Source: Candidatus Goldiibacteriota bacterium
GTDB lineage: Bacteria > Oederibacteriota > PGYV01 > DYJU01
Reading direction: 5' to 3'
DNA length: 34,126 bases
Assembly (NCBI GenBank): GCA_938034975.1
Contig: CALHNI010000024.1
Coordinates: forward strand, 1 to 34,126
Shown: positions 10,801 through 18,734 of the stretch, piece after piece
How the letters are laid out: every line of letters begins with the position of its first letter
Numbering within the stretch: the stretch's first letter is position 1
The notes under the pieces: generated by a model
Database searches by the model: none
What the model was told of the DNA's origin: nothing
Seen by the model: the letters and a program-made list of their open reading frames with translations, nothing else
Made by a program: the position numbers and the translations under genes

Positions 10801-10966
10801 ATCAAATGAAAAATACAAAGCAGAAACAGGATTTACATATAATTTTTTGGAAAATGTTGAATCCAATTTTTCACTAATTTATGAAAATAATGTTGATAGA
10901 GTGCGGGATGTGAAATATAATTATAGTTCGCTACAGATAGTCCTTTCAGTAACTGCATATTTTTAA
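4871..10966 (+). CDS. SprA/Sov-like giant outer-membrane protein with N-terminal FN3 domains (T9SS translocon family)
   Basis: 2031 aa with a signal peptide (about 1-19). Residues about 40-340 hold three fibronectin-III-like domains (repeated YNIFRS...YFYK.....V patterns). From about 350 the sequence follows the surface SprA/Sov family: SGEISEFGLPPES; a beta-rich stretch with VNFGDITLDIPATRF and SQSLFGINAKIKLG (about 445-475); the VDYKNKIIKF and ILYETGEVTFID elements; and GARAEYKLFDNLSMGTTFLY (about 832-851). Two Asp/Asn-rich motifs (DSNGNSVLD, about 1059; DMNNNGILD, about 1107) resemble calcium-binding loops. The C-terminal part is strand-rich and ends in aromatic F, as outer-membrane barrels do. 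In Bacteroidota SprA forms the T9SS export pore. Length is close to the family's 2000-2400. FN3 domains at the N-terminus are unexpected there. Translation probably couples to the preceding stop; only a weak AGGAAA (4853-4858) is present. Confidence 0.78.
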   Translation: MHSIFFFISILFFNLSLFAVQDLKDNTINTRLTIENYVFKGPENLKAEVNGIKVKLKWDPINLPNIKYNIYRSTEEQGEYLKINKDEISGNEYLDTKKNSIFPLLSGIKYFYKVSAVDSEKEIGESNIVFAIPTGKLSPPEEVNVIPFTDKILIKWIEPDSSGEYEIAGYNIFRSIDEKDSGIKINDELIKEYEYEDKNIEQGLKYFYRLQSVDVKGNTSELSNVYETMPFVPVSEPLDITVQAKSSESIKISWLEPDIKGSYGIAGYNIFRSENPDSFPEKPINIKLIKQYYDEAGRIFYYDNIINSIEPPQPGKNYYYKIVPIDTNGNTGVASKVVSGTIELLKLKKTGIISGEISEFGLPPESNLTITGSKQIQLSYKHIFSDNAIEQSRFDITQPLKVRVIGNIGKKITVEVDHDDSRTQDEQRKISIKYQGEKEETVQEVNFGDITLDIPATRFVSFSQSLFGINAKIKLGEKFTLSAIAAQTKGITAIQTFKGNLREKEVNGKKGIYISDIDFIKNTYYYITKENVEIKPGSVVVYMDNANINDYNINTKKSYPTGKFDFDLLILGTDYTVDYKNKIIKFNIPIYDHYIIAVAFETLDGRKIGFDASGAFDFNEANLISEQNGITSEYMHLIQDGTMQNPKDISHKVLSFYYLGDTQIYNPKIDKDFVIKIYDMSNKEYYIPYPTHPDADKWYEIDTDFGLLKFKSYFPFKYPNNSPCDPATSNTRIGTEDDAYNTQPPVNSRFKIYLEYKYYVSSFKLDYPSVVYGSEKIFLNGRLLRKDIDYYILYETGEVTFIDKNLIQPDSEIVIVYEYFPFFQAFPSNLYGARAEYKLFDNLSMGTTFLYKSANSSSQIIPDARSTYQGLSTPYRMYILDGDIKFDLKKEQINKILDVLPFIEDSKIPVDFSFQAEMAHSNFNPNIFDKHNEHGVAMIDNIEGADNIISTSMDKNYWFPASRPQASDISSGERIQISKSNITDIDPAPSAGSDIYGTSSRKIMLQFNYNNLTSSKWDAYRYLISSYGENLNNYSYIDMWVYTTQPIEIGVDLGVISEDSNGNSVLDTEDKHGGRPNGILESDEDTGINQSNDEYWGARNTYLDTEDMNNNGILDTLDAYYQYRKQITETGRWINLKIDLKKIGEFTGYNVSLDPASKNFLSLVKHARLVIRGVSGSPVNGYVKIASIDFTGNSWVLKVMPNSYDRVGNRIDSPDVNKFNLSTVNKYTDSSYVPNVNFFEYQREEDKKSEKALKITYNQSNYDLSADGKAIYFATKDLSRSIGFDYQPFKKLRFDIFYSKKDGSSGSGKIFFIRLGTGTSDDNNYYQYNVQLDDVPSDGVWHTVELKLDGSDKKRSAPYGNPNLRQINYITIGVINPNSMPANEIFYVNNFRLTDPDEKLGLGKYTNAVINYSGFGSVSHSYQEIESDFITIADVGRTMVKQHSRKNTINFNYNQISFLPVRNSFRREELFTEEKYREDPEYTSNYIIPDTVIEEFLNSGSFNLIPNFTLSNNITLNKTKNRYIKIYTYQDYDYEKFRIAPYARYSVPDQIQLPADLKIPLGNNTVESNLAVVNEKWDYIQPESIISNFNYNYYDKWEMTREQNYKWTGNYTIDRINLTTDYQYGLYEKKGNLLGRYIYYLDRISPDKYYTSDYILLKRSIMPSLSLSLGEILLFNPQISYKSNYTMDYSTMSLLTSGDFSFMTKIELKKILDILPNISTYNVSISLNENYNDTYYSDSIEGYNKLPFESKWFLNSWENIFNSSKIEELEKLSYNGSFRLSHDLNFSEIKFFDRFSFTPRGSLSIYRSSYSRILNTFTNTINLSIFNMQVLNVSIPGLERFFRNETLTGNYIYSDTKTIDPVNKKDVINETISHSADITLNFKDNDALENPLTGRLGISYSKKDTQNRQIFIWMYTLEPRFQLNYFFKFNEPMLIPSWMPWIGGKAFKLEQVLQWKNILSVFITRGDDVGGVRANKQSNEKYKAETGFTYNFLENVESNFSLIYENNVDRVRDVKYNYSSLQIVLSVTAYF

Positions 10967-10980
10967 TAAATGGAGGATTT

Positions 10981-13900
10981 ATGAAGTTGTTTAAAAAATT
11001 TGTCTATACAGCGATTATATGTTTTATACCAATTTTTTTATTTTCTGAAATTTTACCGCCGTCTTCTGTTATTCCTGTAAGATGGAATGATGGGGTTGAA
11101 ATTATTTGGAAAGATGCCATATCTACAACGACAGTTGCAAATTATATTATTTATAGAGCAACATGGGAAAATTTGAGTGAAACCTATTATGGCATTACTT
11201 TTTCTACAGGGACAAATGTGACCCGCTATGTGGACAGTTTAATAAACACCTATGAAACTTATTTTTACGCTGTTCAGACAGCTGATATTTTAGGAAATAC
11301 AAGTGTCTTATCAGGTATAGTTCCTTGTTTTCCTTACAACCTTACTATTACTGCGTTTAATTCAAAAAATTTTTTAAAATGGAACAGTCAGATTATAAAT
11401 GTGAGTGGTTTTAATATTTATCGGAGCACAGCAACTAATGGAAATTTTTCAGCAATTGCTTTAACAAAAACATCAAATGAATATTTAGACAGCGAAGTTG
11501 TAAATGGCTTTACCTATTATTATAAAATAGGAGCAATATACAATTCTTCTGAAGCACCTTTATCATCAACAAAATCTGCAACACCATTTGTGCATCCTTT
11601 TAAACCTGAAAAATTATCCTATACAGTATCTGTTGATATTTCAGGAAATACAAATGTAATAATTACCTGGTCTGCTGAAAATATAACAGGAACTTATCCT
11701 GTGAATGGTTTTAAAATATACAGGTCATTGATTTATGATGATGAAAGTGATTTTTCTGGTTTTTCAACTTCAACTGGTTATATTAATACAATACCAGATT
11801 CTGGTTATAAATACTACTATAAGATAAAAACAGTGGATATAAAGGGTAATACATCAATTCCTGCATATTTTTCAGTTTATATAAGTGGAAAACCATCTTC
11901 GCCTTTAAATCTTACAATTACATCAATTGCCCTTGATTCTGTAAACCTTTCCTGGTCAGCAAATTCAAGTTATGAAAATGTAACTGCTTATGTTGTTTAC
12001 AGGTCAACTTATGAGCAAATTGGAATTACATCTTTTAATTTTTTTACCGATAATATAACTTTAACCCCAGGGGCAACAATCAATTATCATATAAGAGCAC
12101 TTAATGCTTATGGTTTAAGCGATTTTTCAAACGCGGTAACCTGCACAATAAAACCAAAACAACCGGTAAATTTTAGTATAACCCAGGGCGAACCAGATAA
12201 AGTAAAATTAAAATGGGATGCAAATGGTATAAATGAAAATATAAACATATATAATATTTACAGAGTTGAACCGCCTTCATCAATTGATCTTAACAATCCT
12301 TATTATATTTTGATAACAGATACAGTATCTGGAAACATAGAATTTACTGATGTTTCTGTGAATACCAGCACATTTTATTGTTATGCTGTAGCAGCAGTAA
12401 CTTTTAGTTCATCGCCTGAATATGTGACAGGAAATGCATCATCACCTTTTTATATAACACCTGTTTCAATACCATCAATACCACAAAATTTAACAGTGAC
12501 CGCATTTAACTCTTATGTTTTACTATCATGGGATAAAAATAATGAAAAAGAAAAAATTATAGCATATAATATTTTTAGGAGCACAGATGAAATTTTTTAT
12601 TCTAATATTACACGCGTATCTCAAAATTATCATTATGATTCAGGGCTTAATACGTATACATGTTATTTTTATAAAATAAATGCGGAAAATTACCTTGGCT
12701 GGTCATCAACTTTAACTGCCTATATTTCTGTAACGCCATATGCAGTAAATTTTATAGACAGACCAAAAAACATAACATTATCATCAAAAGGTGATGGAAA
12801 TTTATTTTTGCAATGGAATGCTTCAAGACCAGAGGATAATGTTATACAGTATAATATTTACAGGTCAACCGTATCTGGTATTTATGGTTCTACTCCATAT
12901 TCATATACAAGTGTAACTTATTATGTGGATGTATCTGTTACTGCGGGTAATCAGTATTACTATATATTAACAGCTTTAGGTTTAACTGAAAGTGCAGCAT
13001 CAGATGAAATAGTTGGAGTTCCATTTATAAAACCATATCCGCCAACTAATATAAATTTAAGTAACATTCATAATAAAGTTTTAATTACATGGAATAACCC
13101 TGTTGCCAAAGGGACTTATCAAAATATAAATCAATTTAATATTTACAAAAGCACATCCCCAGCTAATTTTATTTTACAAAAATCAAAAACAACGGATAAT
13201 TATTATATTGACAGTTCTGTAAACACTAATTTTTCATATTATTATAAAATAAAATCTGTTGATAACAATGATAATGAGGATTCTTCAGAAACATATTATA
13301 CTATAAATTTGATTAATACTTCTTCACCACCCAAAACACTTATTGCTTATGCTGGTGAAAACTGGGTAACTATAAACTGGCAACGGGTTACTTTAACAGC
13401 TGATTCTTATAATATTTATAAAAGCACAGTATCAAATTATTATATAGAACCATATATTTATTCCTTAAACGTTAATACTTATAAAGAATACACTGATTAT
13501 AATGTTCAAAGAGGGGTAACATATTATTATGTCATAACTGCTGTAAATTCAGCTGGAGAAGGCCCAAAATCAAATGAAGTAGAAATTACACCTTATATGA
13601 CAGTAAAATTGCCTGACAACCCTTATATAAGATATACAATAGAAAATAAAAAAGATATTCATCTTTTCTGGGATAAAGCCAAAGATGGTGATTATGCAGT
13701 TATTGGTTATAATGTTTTAAGAAGTAAAGACGGCGGAGCGTATTATGAAACACTTGGTTTTGTAACAGCCACGGCATCACCGGATTTTTTAGATGATAAA
13801 ACAGAATGGAATAATATTTATTATTACATGATAAAGACCGTTGATTCTAAATTAAATCAGGATACAACCTATCCAATTTTAAAAGTTGAGTTACCCAGAC

Positions 13901-14211
13901 CAGAAAATAAAATAAGGATTTTTTCCAATCTTTTTGATTTAAGTAAAAATGAAAAATTAAAATTAAAATATCAGGTAATAAAAAGCGGAAAAATAAGAGT
14001 AAAAGTTTATACATTGAGCGGTATTTTTGTTAAGACGTTATTAGAAGAAGATGTTCCAGAAGGTATTTCTTATGAAAATCCTTTTGAAAGTCAGGATTTT
14101 TACTGGGACGGGAAAAATGAATCTGGTGAAAAAGTAGCAGCCGGAGTTTATATTATTTTACTTGAAACCAATGATAAAAAAGTTTTAGCAAAAGTTGCAG
14201 TTGTAAAATAA
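10981..14211 (+). CDS. Secreted multi-fibronectin-III protein with FlgD-like / T9SS type-A-like C-terminal domain
   Basis: 1076 aa. A signal peptide (about 1-23) is followed by about ten tandem FN3-like domains of 85-105 residues. Each shows a core W, then YNIYRS or a variant, and ends in YYYKI.....D..GN (boundaries near 24, 118, 205, 300, 391, 500, 592, 685, 785, 880). The last 100 residues (about 975-1076) form a FlgD-Ig-like domain: VKVYTLSGIFVKTL, then FYWDGKNESGEKVAAGVYII and a final AKVAVVK strand. That layout matches type-A C-terminal sorting domains of T9SS cargo. TGGAGG (10972-10977) precedes the ATG. It lies 14 bases after the SprA-like gene, and I infer it is a surface protein exported by that pathway. 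No catalytic domain is visible; an adhesin or sheath role is a guess. Confidence 0.75.
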   Translation: MKLFKKFVYTAIICFIPIFLFSEILPPSSVIPVRWNDGVEIIWKDAISTTTVANYIIYRATWENLSETYYGITFSTGTNVTRYVDSLINTYETYFYAVQTADILGNTSVLSGIVPCFPYNLTITAFNSKNFLKWNSQIINVSGFNIYRSTATNGNFSAIALTKTSNEYLDSEVVNGFTYYYKIGAIYNSSEAPLSSTKSATPFVHPFKPEKLSYTVSVDISGNTNVIITWSAENITGTYPVNGFKIYRSLIYDDESDFSGFSTSTGYINTIPDSGYKYYYKIKTVDIKGNTSIPAYFSVYISGKPSSPLNLTITSIALDSVNLSWSANSSYENVTAYVVYRSTYEQIGITSFNFFTDNITLTPGATINYHIRALNAYGLSDFSNAVTCTIKPKQPVNFSITQGEPDKVKLKWDANGINENINIYNIYRVEPPSSIDLNNPYYILITDTVSGNIEFTDVSVNTSTFYCYAVAAVTFSSSPEYVTGNASSPFYITPVSIPSIPQNLTVTAFNSYVLLSWDKNNEKEKIIAYNIFRSTDEIFYSNITRVSQNYHYDSGLNTYTCYFYKINAENYLGWSSTLTAYISVTPYAVNFIDRPKNITLSSKGDGNLFLQWNASRPEDNVIQYNIYRSTVSGIYGSTPYSYTSVTYYVDVSVTAGNQYYYILTALGLTESAASDEIVGVPFIKPYPPTNINLSNIHNKVLITWNNPVAKGTYQNINQFNIYKSTSPANFILQKSKTTDNYYIDSSVNTNFSYYYKIKSVDNNDNEDSSETYYTINLINTSSPPKTLIAYAGENWVTINWQRVTLTADSYNIYKSTVSNYYIEPYIYSLNVNTYKEYTDYNVQRGVTYYYVITAVNSAGEGPKSNEVEITPYMTVKLPDNPYIRYTIENKKDIHLFWDKAKDGDYAVIGYNVLRSKDGGAYYETLGFVTATASPDFLDDKTEWNNIYYYMIKTVDSKLNQDTTYPILKVELPRPENKIRIFSNLFDLSKNEKLKLKYQVIKSGKIRVKVYTLSGIFVKTLLEEDVPEGISYENPFESQDFYWDGKNESGEKVAAGVYIILLETNDKKVLAKVAVVK

Positions 14212-14251
14212 AATATATTTATCAAGCAGTTATTTATAGGAGTTTTTATTT

Positions 14252-15982
14252 ATGAATAAAATAAAAATATTACCGGAAAATGTTGCAAATCAGATAGCAG
14301 CCGGAGAAGTAATTGTAAGACCAGCATCGTGTGTAAAGGAACTTATTGAAAATTCAATTGATGCAGGAGCAAAAAATATCAGAATAGATATCAAAAAGGC
14401 AGGCAGAAAATTAATAGAAGTTGCTGATGATGGTATAGGCATGGGATATGAAGATGCAAAAATTGCTTTTCTAAGGCATGCAACGAGTAAAATAAGCAAA
14501 ATAGATGATCTTAATAATATAATGACTTATGGTTTCAGAGGTGAAGCTTTAGCGGCAATTGCCGCAGTTTCAAGAGTAGAAGTTTTAAGTAAAAATGAAG
14601 ATGAAAGCGAAGGCGTTTTTTTATATCTTGAAGCAGGCAAAATAAAAAAAGAAGAAAAAAAAGCTTTAAACAAGGGAACCATAATAAGAGTAAAAGACCT
14701 TTTTTTTAATACACCTGCACGACTTAAATTTTTAAAATCAGATTATACAGAAGAAAATCATATAATAGAAACAGTTACATTGGCTGGAATGGCAAACGAA
14801 AGAATTTCTTTTAATTTAAAAATTGATGAAAAAGAAATAATTTATTTCCCTGCAAATTTTAAATTAAAAGAAAGAATTAAAGTTATACATGGTTCAAAAA
14901 TTTTTGATGCCCTTTTGGAAATAAAAAATTATTCAGATGATATAAAAATTTTTGGATATATTGTAAAACCGGAAATAACAAAAACAACGAGAAATTTTAT
15001 TAATATTTTTGTAAATCAAAGACCTGTTGCAGCAAAAAGTTTATTATATGCCGTATATGAAGGATATGGAACAACTCTTATGAAAGGAACCTATCCTGTT
15101 ACTTTTATTTTTATTGATATTAATCCTGCCTTAATTGATGTAAATGTTCATCCAGCAAAGGCAGAAATTAAATTTAAAAACGAAAGAGAAGTTTTTAATA
15201 AAATTAAATATGCAATAAGCGATGTTTTAAAAAAATCTGAACTTACACCAAATATAAATATAGAACAAAAAGAAAGAAAGGAAGCTGTTGAAAACGCAGT
15301 AAAAGAATATTTTGTAAATGAAACACCGGAATTATTTACTGATAAAAAAAATATTTTTGAAAAAATAAAAGAAAAAAAGGAAATTATTTCAAAAAAAAGA
15401 AAATTTTTTGATTGCAGAATATTAGGGCAATTGCATAATACTTATATAATAGGTGAAGATGATGGAAATTTGATAATCATAGATCAGCATGCTGCACATG
15501 AAAAAATACTTTTTGAACAGTTTCTTTCTGATGTGGAAAATAAAAATGTTAAAATCCAGGAATTACTAATTCCTGAAATAGTAGAATTAAGTCTTAAAGA
15601 AAAGAAAATTTTAGAAAATAATCTGAAATTATTTGAAGAACTTGGTTTTTATTTTGAACAATTTGGAGAAACACAATATAAAATTACAGCCCATCCGGTT
15701 ATTATTAAAGAAAAATTAAATAAGGAACTAATAAAAGAACTTCTTGCTGATTTAATGGAAAAAGAAGGTATAGATAAAAAGCAAATATTAAAAGATATAA
15801 TTGCAACTGCTGCATGCAGAGCAGCAATTAAAGCCGGGGATATTTTAAGAGAAGAAGAAATAGAAAATTTGATATCAGAATATTTTGAAATAGAAGAACC
15901 ATTCAGCTGTCCTCATGGAAGGCCACCTATGATAAAAATTTCATTTGCCGAAATTGAGAAAATGTTTAAAAGGAAAAAATAA
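14252..15982 (+). CDS. mutL: DNA mismatch repair protein MutL (endonuclease type)
   Basis: 576 aa. The GHKL ATPase is at the N-terminus (NQIAAGEVIVRPASCVKEL; ENSIDAGA; DDGIGM; GFRGEAL at about 94-100). The C-terminal dimerisation/endonuclease domain carries all metal-site motifs: DQHAAHEKILFE (D411 onward, fitting DQHA-x2-E-x4-E), ACRAAIKAGD (about 521-530) and CPHGRP (about 553-558). This is therefore a nicking MutL, as in organisms lacking MutH, rather than the E. coli type. AGGAG (14238-14242) sets the start. It lies 40 bases after the FN3 gene and 3 bases before miaA. mutL-miaA adjacency is common in bacteria. Confidence 0.97.
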   Translation: MNKIKILPENVANQIAAGEVIVRPASCVKELIENSIDAGAKNIRIDIKKAGRKLIEVADDGIGMGYEDAKIAFLRHATSKISKIDDLNNIMTYGFRGEALAAIAAVSRVEVLSKNEDESEGVFLYLEAGKIKKEEKKALNKGTIIRVKDLFFNTPARLKFLKSDYTEENHIIETVTLAGMANERISFNLKIDEKEIIYFPANFKLKERIKVIHGSKIFDALLEIKNYSDDIKIFGYIVKPEITKTTRNFINIFVNQRPVAAKSLLYAVYEGYGTTLMKGTYPVTFIFIDINPALIDVNVHPAKAEIKFKNEREVFNKIKYAISDVLKKSELTPNINIEQKERKEAVENAVKEYFVNETPELFTDKKNIFEKIKEKKEIISKKRKFFDCRILGQLHNTYIIGEDDGNLIIIDQHAAHEKILFEQFLSDVENKNVKIQELLIPEIVELSLKEKKILENNLKLFEELGFYFEQFGETQYKITAHPVIIKEKLNKELIKELLADLMEKEGIDKKQILKDIIATAACRAAIKAGDILREEEIENLISEYFEIEEPFSCPHGRPPMIKISFAEIEKMFKRKK

Positions 15983-15985
15983 ATT

Positions 15986-16933
15986 ATGTTTATTATAATT
16001 GCAGGTCCAACCGGAGTTGGTAAATCAAAAATTGCAGTTGAGCTTGCGTTACAATTAAATGGAGAAATAATATCAGCGGATTCCATGCAAATTTATAAGG
16101 GTATGGATATAGGAACTTTTAAAATAAAAAAAGAAGAAATGAAAGGAATAAAACATCATATGCTTGATATTGTTCTGCCTTTTGAAAAATTCACAGTCGC
16201 TGATTTTAAAAAAAAAACAGAAAAATTACTAAATAATATAAAAAATAAAAAAAAATTGCCAATAATTGTTGGTGGAACAGGTTTATATATTGAAGCGATA
16301 ATAAGGGGGTTGGCTGAATTAAAAAAAACAGATTTAAAGTTAAGAGAAAAGTTAAATAGACTTTATAAGGAAAAAGGAATTGAATTTTTAGTGAATATGT
16401 TAAAAGAAAAAGATAAAGAAGCGATAAAAATAATTGATATTAAAAATCCAAGAAGAGTAATAAGAACCCTGGAAATTATAATGTCAGATAATATTAAATT
16501 TTCAGAATTAAAACAAAAAACAGAAGAAACAAAATATAAAGACGATTATTTTTTATTTATATTAAATATAAATAGAGAAGAATTATATAAAAGAATTGAA
16601 GAAAGAGTTGAAAAAATGTTTGATTCGGGGCTTATTGATGAAGTTAATAAAATTGTTAAAAAAGGGGTTGACTTTAATGTTCCTTCTATGCAGGCAATAG
16701 GATACAAAGAGATACTTGATATTTTTTATGAAAAAAATGAAAATATAAATTTAAAAGAAAAAATTGAAAGAGCAAAGGAAAAAATAAAAAAAGCAACAAA
16801 AAATTATGCAAAAAGACAAATAACGTGGTTTAAAAGATATAAAGAAGCAATTTGGATAGATGTCACTGGTAAATCAGACAAACAGACAGTTGATGAAATA
16901 ATAAAAATCATAAAAAGGCAGGATAAAAAGTGA
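15986..16933 (+). CDS. miaA: tRNA dimethylallyltransferase
   Basis: 315 aa. It transfers a dimethylallyl group to N6 of A37 in tRNAs reading UNN codons. Diagnostic motifs are the P-loop GPTGVGKS (7-14), ADSMQIYKGMDIGT (about 32-45), HHMLDIV (about 58-64), VGGTGLYIEAIIRG (about 94-107) and the C-terminal KNYAKRQITWFKR. Length is normal. It starts 3 bases after mutL and its TGA overlaps the GTG start of the transporter gene (GTGA, 16930-16933). Confidence 0.97.
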   Translation: MFIIIAGPTGVGKSKIAVELALQLNGEIISADSMQIYKGMDIGTFKIKKEEMKGIKHHMLDIVLPFEKFTVADFKKKTEKLLNNIKNKKKLPIIVGGTGLYIEAIIRGLAELKKTDLKLREKLNRLYKEKGIEFLVNMLKEKDKEAIKIIDIKNPRRVIRTLEIIMSDNIKFSELKQKTEETKYKDDYFLFILNINREELYKRIEERVEKMFDSGLIDEVNKIVKKGVDFNVPSMQAIGYKEILDIFYEKNENINLKEKIERAKEKIKKATKNYAKRQITWFKRYKEAIWIDVTGKSDKQTVDEIIKIIKRQDKK

Positions 16934-18204
16934 AAAAATTATTATTAAATAAAAATTTTTTTCTTTTATGGGCTGGACAGATTTTTGAGCAATTTGGTGA
17001 TAGTTTAAATTTAATGGCTTTAATTGCGTGGGTTATAAATTTTCATTCAAAAGAAGGAAACAGTGCGATTTATATGTCAATTTTAATGTTCTGGTTGGGT
17101 GTTCCTATAATTATATTAGGTCCTTTTGCTGGTGTTTTTGTTGACCGTATCAAAAGAAAAACAATGCTTCTTTTTGCTGCGGCTACCCGTGGTATTTTGG
17201 TTTTTATTATGTTTTTAATAATTTCAGGTAAGGAAAATATATGGAGTGTTTATATTATTGTATTTTTGATTTCTGTGGTAACTCAATTCTTTATACCAGC
17301 CAAATCATCTTTTATACCTGTAATTGTTGAAAAAGAAAAACTTCTTCTTGCCAATTCTTTATCTGCAACAACCACAATAATTATCCAGATATTCAGTTAT
17401 GCTTTGGGTGGTATAATTGTTGCTGAAATTGGAGTTGAAAAAACACTTTTAATAAATGTTTTTACATATATTATATCTTTAACAACACTTTCATTTATAA
17501 ATTCAAAAGAAAATATTAACAAGGGAATAAAAATAAAAATTGAGCAAATTTTTAATGAATTAAAAGAAGGTTTTAATTTTATAAAAAGTCAAGAAGATAT
17601 TTTATTTATTGTAAGGAGAGTTTTTATATTAATGATAGTTGCCGGATTTTTTTATGTGTCTTTTACTAGTTCGTTTGCCAAAGACGTGATCAATGCTACA
17701 GGTATTAAAATGCAGGAGATAAAAGCAATAGGTTTTATGCAGGGTTTTTTAGGTTTAGGACTTATCGTTGGTATTTTTTTTGTAGAAAAGGTGGTAAAAA
17801 ATTTTTCATCTTTTAATTTAATACGTTTTTTGTTTCCTTTAATCGGATTTTTAATTTTAATTTTTTATTTTTTTAAAAATTTTTATTATATGCTAGTTAT
17901 GGCTTTTTTTTCAGGAATTGCTGCTGTTATGATATTAAGTATCGCTGAAACATTATTGCAAAATAAAACCCCTGATGATCTTCGTGGAAGGATTTTTGCT
18001 GCATATTATGTTTTAAGGAATGTTGGTACAGTTATTGCATCTGTTCTTACCGGGCCACTTACAATTATAATAAAGGAATCAACCATTATTTTACTTTCTG
18101 GCTTGACATTGATTATTTATGGGATTATAAATTTATTTGTGAAATTTAGAGATATAAAGACAGAATTAAAAGTAATTTTTAAAGGTGCTCCATGGGTGAA
18201 GTAA
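16930..18204 (+). CDS. Major facilitator superfamily transporter
   Basis: 424 aa with about 12 transmembrane helices. The start FFLLWAGQIFEQFGDSLNLMAL, the loop GPFAGVFVDRIKRKTML (MFS motif A, about 62-78) and DLRGRIFAAYYVLRNVG in the second half resemble the enterobactin-exporter-like / MFS_3 drug-efflux branch. The start is GTG at 16930, forced by the GTGA overlap with the miaA stop; no ATG near it fits the conserved N-terminus better. It overlaps the following DUF4416 gene by 13 bases. Substrate is not predictable from sequence. Confidence 0.88.
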   Translation: MKKLLLNKNFFLLWAGQIFEQFGDSLNLMALIAWVINFHSKEGNSAIYMSILMFWLGVPIIILGPFAGVFVDRIKRKTMLLFAAATRGILVFIMFLIISGKENIWSVYIIVFLISVVTQFFIPAKSSFIPVIVEKEKLLLANSLSATTTIIIQIFSYALGGIIVAEIGVEKTLLINVFTYIISLTTLSFINSKENINKGIKIKIEQIFNELKEGFNFIKSQEDILFIVRRVFILMIVAGFFYVSFTSSFAKDVINATGIKMQEIKAIGFMQGFLGLGLIVGIFFVEKVVKNFSSFNLIRFLFPLIGFLILIFYFFKNFYYMLVMAFFSGIAAVMILSIAETLLQNKTPDDLRGRIFAAYYVLRNVGTVIASVLTGPLTIIIKESTIILLSGLTLIIYGIINLFVKFRDIKTELKVIFKGAPWVK

Positions 18205-18734
18205 AAAAGGTTCAAAAAGAAAAACTAGTTATTGGATTTATATATAAAGAAAATGAAATTTTTTTAAAAGCAAAAGAAGAACTTGTTAAAAAGTTTGGTG
18301 CGATTGATTTTGAAAGCATGGAATTGTCATTTATTCATACCGATTATTATAACGAAGAAATGGGAAAAGGACTTTTTAAAAAATTTATTTCATTTTCAGA
18401 ATTGGTTGAGCCGGATTTTTTGGCTGATATAAAAATTTTTACAAATACTATTGAAAAATTTTTACTTTATGAAGGAACCCAAAAAAGGAAAATTAACATT
18501 GATCCCGGCTTGCTTTCACTTTCTAAATTTGTTCTTGCCACTACAAAAAACTATGATCATAGGATATATATCGGTAAAGGTATTTATGCAGAAGTAACTT
18601 TAAAATTTACACATAAAGATTTTAAAGAATTTGAATGGACTTATCCAGATTTTAAAACAAACGAATATAAAGAAATACTTAAAAAAATAAGAGAAATTTA
18701 TAAAAAACAGTTAAGTGAAATAAAGGAAAAATGA
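18192..18734 (+). CDS. DUF4416 family protein
   Basis: 180 aa, soluble. It matches the uncharacterised DUF4416 family: VIGFIYKE near the N-terminus, HTDYYNEEMG (about 50-59), KRKINIDPGLLSLSKFVLATTK (about 98-119), then the conserved HRIYIGKGIYAEVTL (about 124-138) and WTYPDFKT. No catalytic mechanism is established for the family that I know of. The ATG lies inside the transporter gene (13-base overlap), and the stop overlaps the epimerase-family start by four bases (ATGA, 18731-18734), implying tight co-translation. Confidence 0.85.
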   Translation: MGEVKKVQKEKLVIGFIYKENEIFLKAKEELVKKFGAIDFESMELSFIHTDYYNEEMGKGLFKKFISFSELVEPDFLADIKIFTNTIEKFLLYEGTQKRKINIDPGLLSLSKFVLATTKNYDHRIYIGKGIYAEVTLKFTHKDFKEFEWTYPDFKTNEYKEILKKIREIYKKQLSEIKEK

